Positions 47,507 through 56,931 of a stretch of 64,000 nt of DNA are shown one piece after another. The DNA is taken from the NCBI RefSeq assembly GCF_007747795.1, contig NZ_CP036275.1, positions 6,750,001 through 6,814,000 of the forward strand, read 5' to 3'. The notes under the pieces are model-generated. The model had not been told where the DNA came from. It saw only the letters and a list, made by a program, of their open reading frames with translations, and ran no database searches. The first letter of the stretch is position 1; each line of letters starts with the position of its first letter. Origin of the DNA: Maioricimonas rarisocia. GTDB taxonomy: Bacteria > Planctomycetota > Planctomycetia > Planctomycetales > Planctomycetaceae. The position numbers were made by a program, and so were the translations under genes.

Positions 47507-49195
47507 TCAGAACTGGGCCCGACGCAGGCGGTCACGGGAACCGCCGAAAAACACGTTCAGCATCACACGCAGCTCGCCGTCGAACTGCTGATCATTGCCA
47601 CCTCCAAGCGGCACGGCATAGCCGGCCGTCAGCGTCGAACCCTGTCCCAGCAGGGCCGTCATGCCGACCACACCGTTCACCAGCTGCACGTCCCCGGCGT
47701 CACGGCCAACCTGCAGGCCGCCCGACCGCACCACATCCGTGCTGGTCAGCGCGGCGTTGTAGTGCATTTCGAGCGTCGGCGCCAGACCACGCAGGTGGCC
47801 GCTCGAATTCGGGTTCAGGTACACCCAGTAGCCGACGGCCAGATCCAGGAACAGGTACGTCTGGTCCTGGGCGGTCCCGATCTTCCGCAGGCCCATCCCA
47901 TCCGGATCGGCATACACGGCGTTGCCGTTCGCATCGACGTCAAGCTGCAGGAAGCCCTGGGCGAAGAACCGCTCGCTCGGCGTGTACAGACCGCCAATGA
48001 ACGGCAGCAGGTGCACCGAGTTGTTCTCGATGCCCACCAGACGCTGGCCGTTGGGCAGCTTGACCGACGCATCGCTGGCGGTCGGCACGGCGACACCCAG
48101 ACCAGCCGACAGGGCCGCAGTCTGCGTCTCGAAGAGCAGTGCCTTCAGGTACATCGTCAGGTTGCCGAACTCGACCTCGTCGTCGTTGACGGCACCACCG
48201 GCGATAACGTCACTTCCGACGGTCGAGGCGAACGGCGTCCGCAGTTCGAACGACATGTCCCCGTCGAGAAACGTCTTTTCGAAACCGGGCGTGAACCGGT
48301 GCACGTTTGGCCCGCCACGGGCCAGGTTCGTGTTCTCGAAGAAGCTGTAGTTGAAGAACACGCGATCCCGCGGCATCGGGCTCGTGTTCTCGCCGATCTT
48401 CTGCCGACCGACCGAACCACCCGCGGAGGGGTTCGGCACGTCGACGATGTAGCCGTACGAGGCGTCGAGGTTATACGCGTCGAACAGCGAAACACCGGGA
48501 TTCAGCGTGTCGTTGGAAACGAGCGTGGCATCCGAGTGGATGAACACGAGGGGCAGTCCCGTAAGTGACTGGACCGCGCTCGTGATGTCCGAGTTTTCCT
48601 GCAGATCGAACTGGTTGCCCACCATATCGACATTCGGGTCGGCATTGATCGCCGCCAGCGAATCGACCGAGTACACGGTGGTACTGCCCGGTCCGGCACT
48701 GACATTGAACCGGACATCCGGTCCCAGCGGCGCAAGGGGCGTCGCCGGGTTCCCCGGGAATCCGAACTGAATGTACGGAATCACCGCCTGGCTGCCGCCG
48801 GCTCCGAAGAAGTCGCCGATCATGTTCGGGGCGAGCGACGATGGCGACGACGCAGCGGTCGTCGGGGCCGACGGCGTGAACGTCGGCTGGGCCAGCTGCG
48901 GCTGCTGTTGCGGCTGCTGGGCCTGCGGTTGCTGCTGCTGATCCTGTGGCTGATCCCCCATCGGATCGGCCATCGGGTCCGTCATCGGCTTGTCGCCCGG
49001 AGCCATCGGAGGCTCGGTCGGCGGAGCCGCAGGCGTCCCCGGTGGACAGTAGCCCGGCGTCGCATGTGGATGCGTGTAGTAGTTGTTGCCTGTACCAAAC
49101 GGGGCACAGTCGGCAGCCGCCACGGGGGCGGCCATTGTCGGGATGGCCAGTACAGCCGCCAGCAGCGCGGACCGGCCTCGCAGTCGAAAGTACAT
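47507..49195 (-). CDS. exported beta-barrel-like outer membrane protein, copy 2
   Basis: About 562 residues, GGGGGGAACAAG before ATG 49195. Paralogue of the 43914-45746 protein: same signal peptide start (FRLRGR), same Cys-containing segment (YCPPGTPAAPPTEPPMAPGD), similar Pro/Gln linker, TPSAPTTAASSP, and closing barrel (LTAGYAVPLGGGNDQQFDGE ... LRRAQF). Both have (I/V)GRQKIGENT(N/S)P near the start of the barrel. The middle part between about 150 and 270 differs most. Function unknown. Confidence 0.75.
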   Translation of the reverse strand: MYFRLRGRSALLAAVLAIPTMAAPVAAADCAPFGTGNNYYTHPHATPGYCPPGTPAAPPTEPPMAPGDKPMTDPMADPMGDQPQDQQQQPQAQQPQQQPQLAQPTFTPSAPTTAASSPSSLAPNMIGDFFGAGGSQAVIPYIQFGFPGNPATPLAPLGPDVRFNVSAGPGSTTVYSVDSLAAINADPNVDMVGNQFDLQENSDITSAVQSLTGLPLVFIHSDATLVSNDTLNPGVSLFDAYNLDASYGYIVDVPNPSAGGSVGRQKIGENTSPMPRDRVFFNYSFFENTNLARGGPNVHRFTPGFEKTFLDGDMSFELRTPFASTVGSDVIAGGAVNDDEVEFGNLTMYLKALLFETQTAALSAGLGVAVPTASDASVKLPNGQRLVGIENNSVHLLPFIGGLYTPSERFFAQGFLQLDVDANGNAVYADPDGMGLRKIGTAQDQTYLFLDLAVGYWVYLNPNSSGHLRGLAPTLEMHYNAALTSTDVVRSGGLQVGRDAGDVQLVNGVVGMTALLGQGSTLTAGYAVPLGGGNDQQFDGELRVMLNVFFGGSRDRLRRAQF

Positions 49196-49781
49196 CTTGT
49201 TCCCCCCCATGGCCTGCAATGGGAAGAGCGGCGGCCCATTACGTGCGGACAGGGCATACGGCCCGGTACCTGCCGACGTTCTTCCTGCAAAATCAATTCT
49301 TCGCTTAGATCGGCGCAATGCCACTTCGTCGTAACAGGCGAAATGCTGCGGCAATTCGACACGCCCCAAACAACCACACTCGATGCGGGTCACGCAGGTC
49401 CGGGAGCGCAGGCAGAGTTTTCCGGTTGCGCCGAGCGGCCAGAGCGTGCAGAAAACCGACCGGCAGGAACGACCGGTCGCGGTACCGGTCCCCGATTTCG
49501 TGACAGGGTCCCTTGTCGAACGCCGGCGTCCTGCGGCTGTGAGAACCAGGTGTCAGATCGTGCTGCCCTCACCCTCGGCCGGTGCAGTGTGCCGCGAAAA
49601 ACGGGACCGGCCATCCCGCACCGATTCGGCCGTCTACACACCTTCTGAAATCGGGTTCCGTTTTTTTCCCGATTTTCGGGGCAGAATCGACCGGCATGCA
49701 GCGTTTCCCCCAATGAAGCGGCTGTCGTGCCACGCGGCAGCAGAAAACAACGACACCAACGTCCCCCCAGGAGAATCGAAA
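49196..49781. other. non-coding divergent region
   Basis: About 590 bases between the second barrel gene and the first Tyr-rich gene, both reading outward. A hairpin AATCGGG...CCCGATT with a T-rich loop lies at 49651-49675. No gene is convincing; promoters expected. Confidence 0.5.
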
Positions 49782-50255
49782 ATGAGTACCCTCCGCCTTC
49801 TGTCCCTGATGGCTGTGCTGGCCGTCCCCGTGATCATGACCAGCACCGAGTCGACCGAAGCCGAAGCCGGCTACGGTTACCGCCAGTACTACTCGAGCTG
49901 GAACTACTACCCGTCGTACCGCTACTACTACCGCACGTACTACTACAAGCCGTACCGCCGGTACTCCGGCTACCGCTACCACTACTGCATCCACTACCCG
50001 TCCCGTCCGCGTTACGTCTACTACTACAACCCGCACTCGCGTCGGTACTGGGGTCGCTTCGACCTGCAGGGTAAGGATGGAGCCCACTACTCGCTGCTGA
50101 AGAAGGAGGACCAGCGGGAAAACCTGGCGGACATCCCGGAAGATGCCTTCCCGGCTCCGGCCGCCATGCCGCAGATCCCCGAAGCTGAAGACGGCGTGCA
50201 GATCGAAATGCCTGAAGGCGTCCCGGAACAGGATCTTCCTGCAGATAATTCGTAA
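49782..50255 (+). CDS. exported Tyr-rich protein, copy A
   Basis: About 157 residues; CCAGGAGAATCG precedes the ATG. Signal peptide to about STEAEAG, then a region in which about a third of residues are Tyr (YRYYYRTYYYKPYRRYSGYR), a conserved block PSRPRYVYYYNPHSRRYWGR FDL, and an acidic Pro-rich tail. The protein at 54278-54757 has the same order with about two thirds identical residues by eye. No domain or function known. Confidence 0.75.
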   Translation: MSTLRLLSLMAVLAVPVIMTSTESTEAEAGYGYRQYYSSWNYYPSYRYYYRTYYYKPYRRYSGYRYHYCIHYPSRPRYVYYYNPHSRRYWGRFDLQGKDGAHYSLLKKEDQRENLADIPEDAFPAPAAMPQIPEAEDGVQIEMPEGVPEQDLPADNS

Positions 50256-50291
50256 CAAACCTCAGCGTTCTTCGCTGAACCAGGCGGCGAC

Positions 50292-50326
50292 AGGGGACAC
50301 CCGGCAACGGGTCGTCCCCTTCCCGT
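50292..50326 (+). terminator. possible terminator hairpin
   Basis: AGGGGAC-ACCCG-GCAA-CGGGT-CGTCCCCT (50292-50320) is a strong hairpin with one bulged base, followed only by a weak T-run. It may end the Tyr-rich copy A transcript. Confidence 0.55.
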
Positions 50327-50841
50327 CGTTTGTTGACGCCGCGAACTCGGCTCTGGCGACAGAGCGGCAACGAACCGTGGCACCATCCGATTCACGCGCA
50401 CAAGACGGACCAGCCGATGGAACCGGCCTCTTTCGCGAACCGGCAGTTCCACGTCGAATCCCGTTTATCCCTGAATATTAACGGGGGGCTTTTGACACGG
50501 ACTCACGGCGCGGGTCAAATACAAAAGGCGGTTGACGGATCTGCAACCGGCAGTCCCGTTGGAATTTCGGAACACACGCTGCCCCACTGCAGGCGCCAAC
50601 GATGGTGGCCGCGATCGAATCCAGATCACTTCACAGCTGCACTTCACTGGCGGACCAGAAAGAGACGTCCTCTCGGAACCGGCAGATTTCCAGCCGCTTC
50701 CACACACGGACAGTGTTTTCAGGAATTCGGCAACTTGTCCAGAAGAACCGACGGTCCCGTGCGTTGCCTTGTCCGGGCGCGCCGGTTGTCCCTTCACTTC
50801 CAATCGGTGGCATGATGCGTCGTGTTCTCCAGGAGCCTGTC

Positions 50842-52635
50842 ATGAACAGCCACTTTTCCACATATTGCGTGCCGCTGCGCGGCATCGTTTTCGGCATCGT
50901 TTCGACGATCTGTCTGAGTTGGTCGACGAATGTGCAGGCCCAATCGGCCGACCTCGAACTGGCCAACCGGACCTACGACATCTTTCGATCGCGGTGCTAT
51001 CAGTGCCACGGGGCCGAACTGAAGGCGCCCGGCCTGCTGGTGCTCGAACGGGACAGCCTGGTCAAGAGCCGCGGCGAAGACCTGTACCCCTTCATCACTC
51101 CCGGCATCCTCGACGAGTCGGAACTCTGGTCCCGCGTCGACGACGGGTCGATGCCTCCCGAGAAAGTCCTTCCCGAAGGCCTGCCCGACGAGGAAGTCGC
51201 CATCATCCGTCAGTGGATTGAAGCCGGCGCTCCGCAGTGGGAAACCGGCCGCGAGATCGTCTTCATCCCCGAAGCCGACATTCTGCAGAAGATCTCCCTG
51301 CATCTGTTTACCGAAGTACGCGATCCCGAAGCGCAGCGATTCCAGCGGTACTTCTCGATCGCTCACCTGCACAACAACGAGTCCGTCTCCGATCTGGATC
51401 TCAGGCTGTACCGCGCCGCACTTGCCAAGGCGATCAACAGCATGAGCCGGCGGCCCGGCATCGTCGTCCCCGAAGCAATCGACGAGCAGGAGACAATCTT
51501 CAACGTCGACCTGCGAGCCCTCGGCTGGGAAGACATCGACCTGTGGGATGACGTCGTCAAGGAGTATCCCTACGGCCTCAAGCCCCAGGATCCCGACGCC
51601 CGCAAGCATTATGACCAGATCGCCAGCATCTACGGCGAAGTCTTCTTCGACGGCATCCCGTACCTGCGTGCTGACTGGTTCATCGTCAAGGCGACCCGCC
51701 CCCCCCTGTACCACAAGCTGACCGACATTCCGGATACGCTCAAGGAACTGCAGGATCGGCTGGGGGTCAACGCGTCGAGCAACTTCGCCATCGGCACCTC
51801 CCTGCGGGCCGGTGTCTTCGAAAGTGGTGTCTCCGCGCAGAACCGCCTCGTCGAGTACCACCCGTCAAACATCGGCGCGTTCTGGCTCAGCTACGACTTC
51901 AAGAAGGACTCCGGACGCAGCAACCTGGCCCGCTTCCCGCTCGGCCCCAAGTTCGAAGGAAACCAGTTCTCACAATTCGCCTTCGAACACGACGGCGGCG
52001 AGATCATCTTCGAACTGCCCAACGGCCTGCACGGCTACATGCTGATCGACAACGAGGGCAATCGCATCGACGCCGGCCCGGTCGAGATCGTCTTCGACGC
52101 CACCAACACCTCGGGGTCGCCGCTGATCGTCAACGGCATCTCGTGCATGAACTGCCACAAATACGGCACGATCGACCTGGCGGACGACATCCGCGAAGGC
52201 CATGCCCTGTTCAACAACGATGCCCGCAACAAGGTTCTGCAGCTTTACCCGCAGCGGAGCGAGATGGATCGCATCGTCGAGGAAGTCCGCAGCGACTACC
52301 TCAGCAGTCTCCGGCGGGCCATCGGATCGTTCCTGCTGGTTGGTGAGGACGCGGGCAAGAAGGTGACCGACTTCCCCGAACCGGTCAGCCATGTCGCCCG
52401 TCTGTACGACAAGAACCTCGGACTCGAAGAAGCAGCCCGCGAACTCGGGTTCGAAGACACCGCGGAACTTGGCAACCACCTTCGTGGCAAGCGGCTCCAG
52501 CAACTTGGACTCGGCCCGCTGGTCAACCGCGAGGCCGGCACGATCAAGCGATCCTACTGGGAGTCGGTGGAATCGGGCATCTCCATCTTCCAGGAGGCCG
52601 CCAGCGAGATCGGCACCGGATCGCCGGTCCAGTAA
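50842..52635 (+). CDS. exported di-haem-motif cytochrome c (Planctomycete type)
   Basis: About 597 residues; CAGGAGCCTGTC precedes ATG 50842. Signal peptide to about NVQAQS. First haem motif CYQCH at 52-56 (RCYQCHGAELKAPGLLVLER), as in the Planctomycete cytochrome C (PSCyt1) opening; second CMNCH at 435-439 (NGISCMNCHKYGT). The region between and after is not a known domain, and the usual PSD1/PSCyt2 partners are absent. Likely periplasmic redox protein; electron partner unknown. Confidence 0.83.
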   Translation: MNSHFSTYCVPLRGIVFGIVSTICLSWSTNVQAQSADLELANRTYDIFRSRCYQCHGAELKAPGLLVLERDSLVKSRGEDLYPFITPGILDESELWSRVDDGSMPPEKVLPEGLPDEEVAIIRQWIEAGAPQWETGREIVFIPEADILQKISLHLFTEVRDPEAQRFQRYFSIAHLHNNESVSDLDLRLYRAALAKAINSMSRRPGIVVPEAIDEQETIFNVDLRALGWEDIDLWDDVVKEYPYGLKPQDPDARKHYDQIASIYGEVFFDGIPYLRADWFIVKATRPPLYHKLTDIPDTLKELQDRLGVNASSNFAIGTSLRAGVFESGVSAQNRLVEYHPSNIGAFWLSYDFKKDSGRSNLARFPLGPKFEGNQFSQFAFEHDGGEIIFELPNGLHGYMLIDNEGNRIDAGPVEIVFDATNTSGSPLIVNGISCMNCHKYGTIDLADDIREGHALFNNDARNKVLQLYPQRSEMDRIVEEVRSDYLSSLRRAIGSFLLVGEDAGKKVTDFPEPVSHVARLYDKNLGLEEAARELGFEDTAELGNHLRGKRLQQLGLGPLVNREAGTIKRSYWESVESGISIFQEAASEIGTGSPVQ

Positions 52636-52650
52636 CGGATTCCATGTCGC

Positions 52651-52690
52651 CGGACGAGGCCTCCCTTCCCAACGGGCAGCGCCTCGTCCG
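52651..52690 (+). terminator. hairpin after cytochrome gene
   Basis: CGGACGAGGC at 52651-52660 is exactly complementary to GCCTCGTCCG at 52681-52690. A second small hairpin (AGAACA...TTGTTCT, 52691-52710) follows. No T-run, so intrinsic termination is only possible. Confidence 0.5.
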
Positions 52691-52769
52691 AGAACAATGC
52701 AGTTGTTCTGACACAGTTCACCCCTGAACTGACGGTGTCATACCAAGCACACGGCGGGAGGCCCATGCG

Positions 52770-54173
52770 ATGACTGCCAGTAGTGTTGCGGGCTCGCTCA
52801 TCAAGAAATCAACACATTTTGCTGTGACCCTGACCCTTGTCGTTCTCTTCGGAAGCACGACCGCCCATGCCGCCTCGCTCGAGGAAGTTATCGAGGGAAT
52901 CACGACCCAGGTCGCCAGCTTCCTCGGCAGCAAGAACGAAACGGCCATCTCCATCGGCGCGTTCGACGGGCCGCCCACGACCGGCACCGGCAGAAAAATC
53001 GCCAGCGATCTCAAGCAGGGCCTCGAAAATGCCGGCCTGACGATCACCGACAACGCCCTCGAAGCCAGTTTCGAACTGCGGGGCGAGTTTCGCCAGAACC
53101 TCGACGGACCGTTTCCCATCGTCGCCTTGACCGTCAAACTCTTCGACAACAACGGTGCCGAAGTCACCTCGTTCCGTGATCGCTTCCGCGAAACGAACAG
53201 GCAACGCGTGGCTGACACGAAAGAGAGCCTCGAGCAGGTCGCCGAGCAGCGACGCGAGGCGGCCGAGGACGCCACCACTCCGGAAACGGCCGAGACGACT
53301 GCCTCCGCGACCGACGACACGACGACCGCCACGGCGGAAGCAGCAACGTCTGCGGTCTCGATCAACGATGACGAGGCCCCCATCGACAATCCCGATGATG
53401 TCGAAACGCTTACTTCGCCCACCGTCGACGTCACCCGTCCGGTCGAAGACGCGCTTTCCGGCGACGCATCCGGCACGGAGGGCGACGCCGAGGTCTCGCG
53501 CGAGCAGCGGCAGCAGGCGATTGCCGCCCGCGACAAGGCGCTTCTCGATGCACTGGCCAATCCGAAGTTTCATCTCGACGGCGAGTCGATCGTCGCCGCC
53601 TCCGAGGAGAGTCCGTTCCGCGTCGAAGTGCTTGCCAAACCGCCGGGCGGTTCCGAGTATCTTCCCGTCGCCATCCAGGACAAGAGCGGGCTGGCGTTCG
53701 CGCCGCTGCAGGAAGGCGAACTGTACGCGATCCGCATCTACAACGACGCCGACTTCGACGTTGGCGTCGAGCTGACGATCGACGGACTCAACACGCTCGC
53801 ATTCAGCGAACTGCCCGGCTTCAAGGAGACCGGCAAATGGGTCATCCGGGCCCATTCCAGCGGCACGATCAAGGGATATCACGTCAGCAACGAGACCGTC
53901 GACACCTTCCAGATCGCTGCACGCCCCACCGGTCCCGTGCAGGATCAGCTGGCCAACCCCGATCGAATCGGTACCGTGCTGGCGGCCTTTCATGTCGCCT
54001 GGCCGGAAGACCAGACGCCACCACTGGTCGCGCGGATCCTCGGCCAGTCCAGAGATCTCGTGACGGTTCGCGGCCCGCGAATCGACGCCCCCAGCGAAAC
54101 CGTTCAGCGGGTCTTCTGCCAGACGGCAGTGGCCTTCGTCGGTGTCCGCTACCTGAACCCCAAACCGGATTGA
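52770..54173 (+). CDS. exported two-domain protein, paralogue 1 of 3
   Basis: About 467 residues; GGGAGG before the ATG. Signal peptide to about TTAHAAS. Domain 1 (about 38-150) is a small alpha/beta unit (AISIGAFDGPPTTGTGRKIA, FPIVALTVKLFDNNGAEVTS) with some resemblance to FlgO/LpoB/CsgG-like folds. A Thr/Glu/Ala-rich linker of about 110 residues follows, then domain 2 (about 280-400): FRVEVLAKPPGGSEYLPVAI, LYAIRIYNDADFDVGVELTI, KWVIRAHSSGTIKGYHVSNE. It ends YLNPKPD. The fold link is by eye only. Shares both domains with the genes at 55158 and 56932. Confidence 0.75.
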   Translation: MTASSVAGSLIKKSTHFAVTLTLVVLFGSTTAHAASLEEVIEGITTQVASFLGSKNETAISIGAFDGPPTTGTGRKIASDLKQGLENAGLTITDNALEASFELRGEFRQNLDGPFPIVALTVKLFDNNGAEVTSFRDRFRETNRQRVADTKESLEQVAEQRREAAEDATTPETAETTASATDDTTTATAEAATSAVSINDDEAPIDNPDDVETLTSPTVDVTRPVEDALSGDASGTEGDAEVSREQRQQAIAARDKALLDALANPKFHLDGESIVAASEESPFRVEVLAKPPGGSEYLPVAIQDKSGLAFAPLQEGELYAIRIYNDADFDVGVELTIDGLNTLAFSELPGFKETGKWVIRAHSSGTIKGYHVSNETVDTFQIAARPTGPVQDQLANPDRIGTVLAAFHVAWPEDQTPPLVARILGQSRDLVTVRGPRIDAPSETVQRVFCQTAVAFVGVRYLNPKPD

Positions 54174-54277
54174 AGTCCAGACACGTTCAACTCGTCACAC
54201 ACAGGTTTTGTTTCCCCGTCCACCAGTGGATTGTGTCCACGCCACGTCACCATGGTCACTAAAGGAGAGGAACAGAG

Positions 54278-54757
54278 ATGAGTTACACCAGGAACATGTT
54301 GGCGGCCCTCGCCGTGGCAGCGATCTTCTCGCTCGCCCAGACCAGCGAGGCAGACGCCGGCTACCGGCAGTACTACGGTAGCTGGTCGTACCATCCCTCG
54401 TATCGCTACTACTACCGTCCGTACTACTACAAGCCCTACACCAGTTACTCCGGCTACAAGTACCACTACTGCATCCACTACCCGTCCCGTCCCCGTTACG
54501 TCTACTACTACAACCCGCACCGCCGTCAGTACTGGGGTCGCTTCGACCTCGAAGGCAAGGATGGCGCGCAGTACTCGCTGCTGAAGGACGAGGATCGCGC
54601 TGAAAAGCTCAGCGACATCCCCGAAGAGGCCTTCCCGAAACCGGCTGCGATGCCGGCCGTCCCGGAATCCGAGGACGGCGCGCAGATCGAACCGCCGGAA
54701 GGCGTGCCGGAACAGGATCTGCCTGAAGGTGCACCGGCCACCGCACCGCAGCAGTAA
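54278..54757 (+). CDS. exported Tyr-rich protein, copy B
   Basis: About 159 residues; AAAGGAGAGGAACAG precedes the ATG. Signal peptide to about TSEADAG. Same layout as 49782-50255: Tyr-rich part (YRYYYRPYYYKPYTSYSGYK), the block HYPSRPRYVYYYNPHRRQYW, then GRFDLEGKDGAQYSLL and the acidic Pro-rich end VPEQDLPE. Lies between paralogues 1 and 2. A terminator follows. Confidence 0.75.
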   Translation: MSYTRNMLAALAVAAIFSLAQTSEADAGYRQYYGSWSYHPSYRYYYRPYYYKPYTSYSGYKYHYCIHYPSRPRYVYYYNPHRRQYWGRFDLEGKDGAQYSLLKDEDRAEKLSDIPEEAFPKPAAMPAVPESEDGAQIEPPEGVPEQDLPEGAPATAPQQ

Positions 54758-54790
54758 CCGAACCACTGTGTGTTTCGCAGTGACATCGAG

Positions 54791-54825
54791 AACCGGGGCC
54801 CGGCTCACGTCGGGATCCCGGTTTT
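54791..54825 (+). terminator. rho-independent terminator
   Basis: AACCGGG (54791-54797) pairs with CCCGGTT (54817-54823), inner CCCG/CGGG pairs strengthen it, then TTTT. It ends Tyr-rich copy B. The rest of 54826-55157 holds no gene. Confidence 0.8.
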
Positions 54826-55157
54826 ACTGCATTCTGCCTCCCACGTTCTCGCCACCCCGATCCGCCTTGCGGCCAGCCCTCCGGGACCAGCCCGCTGCGA
54901 CCGTCCGCCCCGACAAATCATCACAGAACGCGTTGCCGGACCTCGCCCCCATCCCCGGCGGCCTGGCCGGCACCTCCCGAACGCGATTTCTGCCATCGAT
55001 TTCCGGTAACAGTCTCACCGAAATTCCGCGAAACTGCAGGAGAACCGACAGGGCCGCGCGTTATCTTGAATGAATCAGCAGTCACCGCGGCGCATTCTCC
55101 GTTCTGTCGCCGACTTCCGACTCGCCGAGCATGACCGAACATATCGAGGACAAGACA

Positions 55158-56720
55158 ATGTACCGGACCCTCAAACACCTTGCGGTGCTGCTGCCGGCCG
55201 CGATCGTCCTGATCGCCGCCGACGGCCGGTCCGCTCACGCCGGTTCGCTGGCTGAAGCGCTCCAGACCGTCACGCAGCAGGTCAAAACATACCTGGACGA
55301 CAAGGGCGAGAATGCCATTTCGATCGGAACCTTCAACGGTCCGAAAACCGGCACCGGCCGTGCGATCGAAACCGAACTCGTCGACGCCCTCAAAGCGGCG
55401 AACGTCAATATCGTCGACGAACTCGACGCCAAATGGGAGCTGCGGGGCAGCTTCGCCGTCGACACCAGCGGGAACTTCCCGATCGTCGCCCTGACCGTCA
55501 ACCTGTTCGACGGCAACGGTGCCGAGATCTCCTCGTTCCGGGACCGCTTCAACCAGGAAACCGCCGCCGAGCGCGCGATCGTCAATGAGCTGAACACGCC
55601 CGAGTCCAGCACCACCTCGGCGGAAGCCGAATCCAGCGTCGCGTCGACCTCGAATCCACCCGCCGCTTCGACCACTCCGGCTGACAGCGGCTCGCCCGCT
55701 TCGACGACACCGGCCTCCGCCACTCCCCCGGCATCCTCGACTCCTCCGGCATCCTCGACCCCGCCGGCCACCGACGCGGTCGTTGCCTCGAATCCTCCCG
55801 CGGCGTCCAGTGAGACGCCTCAGGTCGCCGGTACCGACACGGCGGCACCAACCGACGCCTCGGCCGCCGGAAACAGCTCGACCGGAATCAGCGAAGGGGT
55901 GCCGATCGACAATTCGACCGACGTCGCCGTCCTCTCCGGTGCCACCGCCGATCTTCAGGCCGCCGTCCAGAATGCCACACAGGTCTCCACGACCACGCCG
56001 GCAACTCAGGTTTCGATCAGCCGCGAAGTTCGTACGACAGCACGCGAAGCACGTGACACGGCCCTCAAAGAAGCCATTGCGAATCCGCAGTTCCACCTGG
56101 TCAATCCGAACATCATTGCCGCGAGTTCCTCGAGCCAGTTCCACATCGAAGTCCTCGTTGCTCCTCAGGCGAGTGCCCCCGCACAGCCGGTCCCGGTTGA
56201 GACGAAGGGTGGATTTCCCTTCATTCCGCTGACGGAAGGGAACCTGTACCAGATCCGCGTTCACAACAACTCCCAGTTCGACGTCGGTGTCGAGCTTCTG
56301 ATCGACGGCATCAACACACTGCACTTCGCCGAGAACCCGGCGATCAAGGCGACCGGCAAGTGGGTGATCACAGCCGGCACGACCGGCACGGTCCAGGGCT
56401 GGTTCGTCAACAGCGCCGTCGTCGACTCTTTCCTCATCACGGCCGTCCCGGATGGTGTCGCCTCCCAGCTCGGCAAGCCGCAGCGAATCGGCAACATCAC
56501 GGCCGCCTTCTTCCCGGCCTGGACCGGCGACGAAGTCCCCGCCTTCGAGCAACTGCTCGCAGCGGGCACCAGCAGAGGAGCAACGGGACGTGGACCGTCT
56601 CAGGAGTTCCGCGGCACGGTCGTCGAGCGGCACTTCGGCACGCAGCCGCTCTCGATCATCAGTCTGCGTTACAAGAATCCGCCCCCGCCGGTCGACCTGC
56701 CGGATGACCTGGCTCCGTAA
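55158..56720 (+). CDS. exported two-domain protein, paralogue 2 of 3
   Basis: About 520 residues; GAGGACAAGACA precedes ATG 55158 (ATG 55131 is an alternative). Signal peptide to about SAHAGS. Domain 1 AISIGTFNGPKTGTGRAIET; domain 2 FHIEVLVAPQASAPAQPVPV, YQIRVHNNSQFDVGVELLID, KWVITAGTTGTVQGWFVNSA; end SLRYKNPPPP. The linker is the longest of the three and has a Ser/Thr/Pro/Ala repeat (ATPPASSTPPASSTPPATD). Paralogues 1 and 2 share PIDN-x-x-DV before domain 2. Confidence 0.75.
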   Translation: MYRTLKHLAVLLPAAIVLIAADGRSAHAGSLAEALQTVTQQVKTYLDDKGENAISIGTFNGPKTGTGRAIETELVDALKAANVNIVDELDAKWELRGSFAVDTSGNFPIVALTVNLFDGNGAEISSFRDRFNQETAAERAIVNELNTPESSTTSAEAESSVASTSNPPAASTTPADSGSPASTTPASATPPASSTPPASSTPPATDAVVASNPPAASSETPQVAGTDTAAPTDASAAGNSSTGISEGVPIDNSTDVAVLSGATADLQAAVQNATQVSTTTPATQVSISREVRTTAREARDTALKEAIANPQFHLVNPNIIAASSSSQFHIEVLVAPQASAPAQPVPVETKGGFPFIPLTEGNLYQIRVHNNSQFDVGVELLIDGINTLHFAENPAIKATGKWVITAGTTGTVQGWFVNSAVVDSFLITAVPDGVASQLGKPQRIGNITAAFFPAWTGDEVPAFEQLLAAGTSRGATGRGPSQEFRGTVVERHFGTQPLSIISLRYKNPPPPVDLPDDLAP

Positions 56721-56783
56721 CGAGATGCAACCCTGCTGCGGGCCAGGTGACGCCACGTGAACTGAACAGTCAGTCAAGACGAT

Positions 56784-56826
56784 CGGGCAGACGGGCGTCC
56801 TCCAGAATCGCCCCTCTGCCCGTTTT
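56784..56826 (+). terminator. rho-independent terminator
   Basis: CGGGCAGAcGGGCG (56784-56797) pairs with CGCCCcTCTGCCCG (56809-56822), one bulge, then TTTTA. It ends paralogue 2 and separates it from paralogue 3. Confidence 0.85.
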
Positions 56827-56931
56827 ATCATCATATTCCCCGACGGCACCGCCCGCCGCCGCATCAAACCATGCGGGGCAACCGCCAGAACCACTCCCGG
56901 CGACGCCCCGCTGAACCATAGAGAGGTTGTC

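Noticed and set aside
47459-48568. Plus-strand open frame opposite barrel copy 2
   Set aside because: A shadow of the minus-strand gene, with no start context and no motif.
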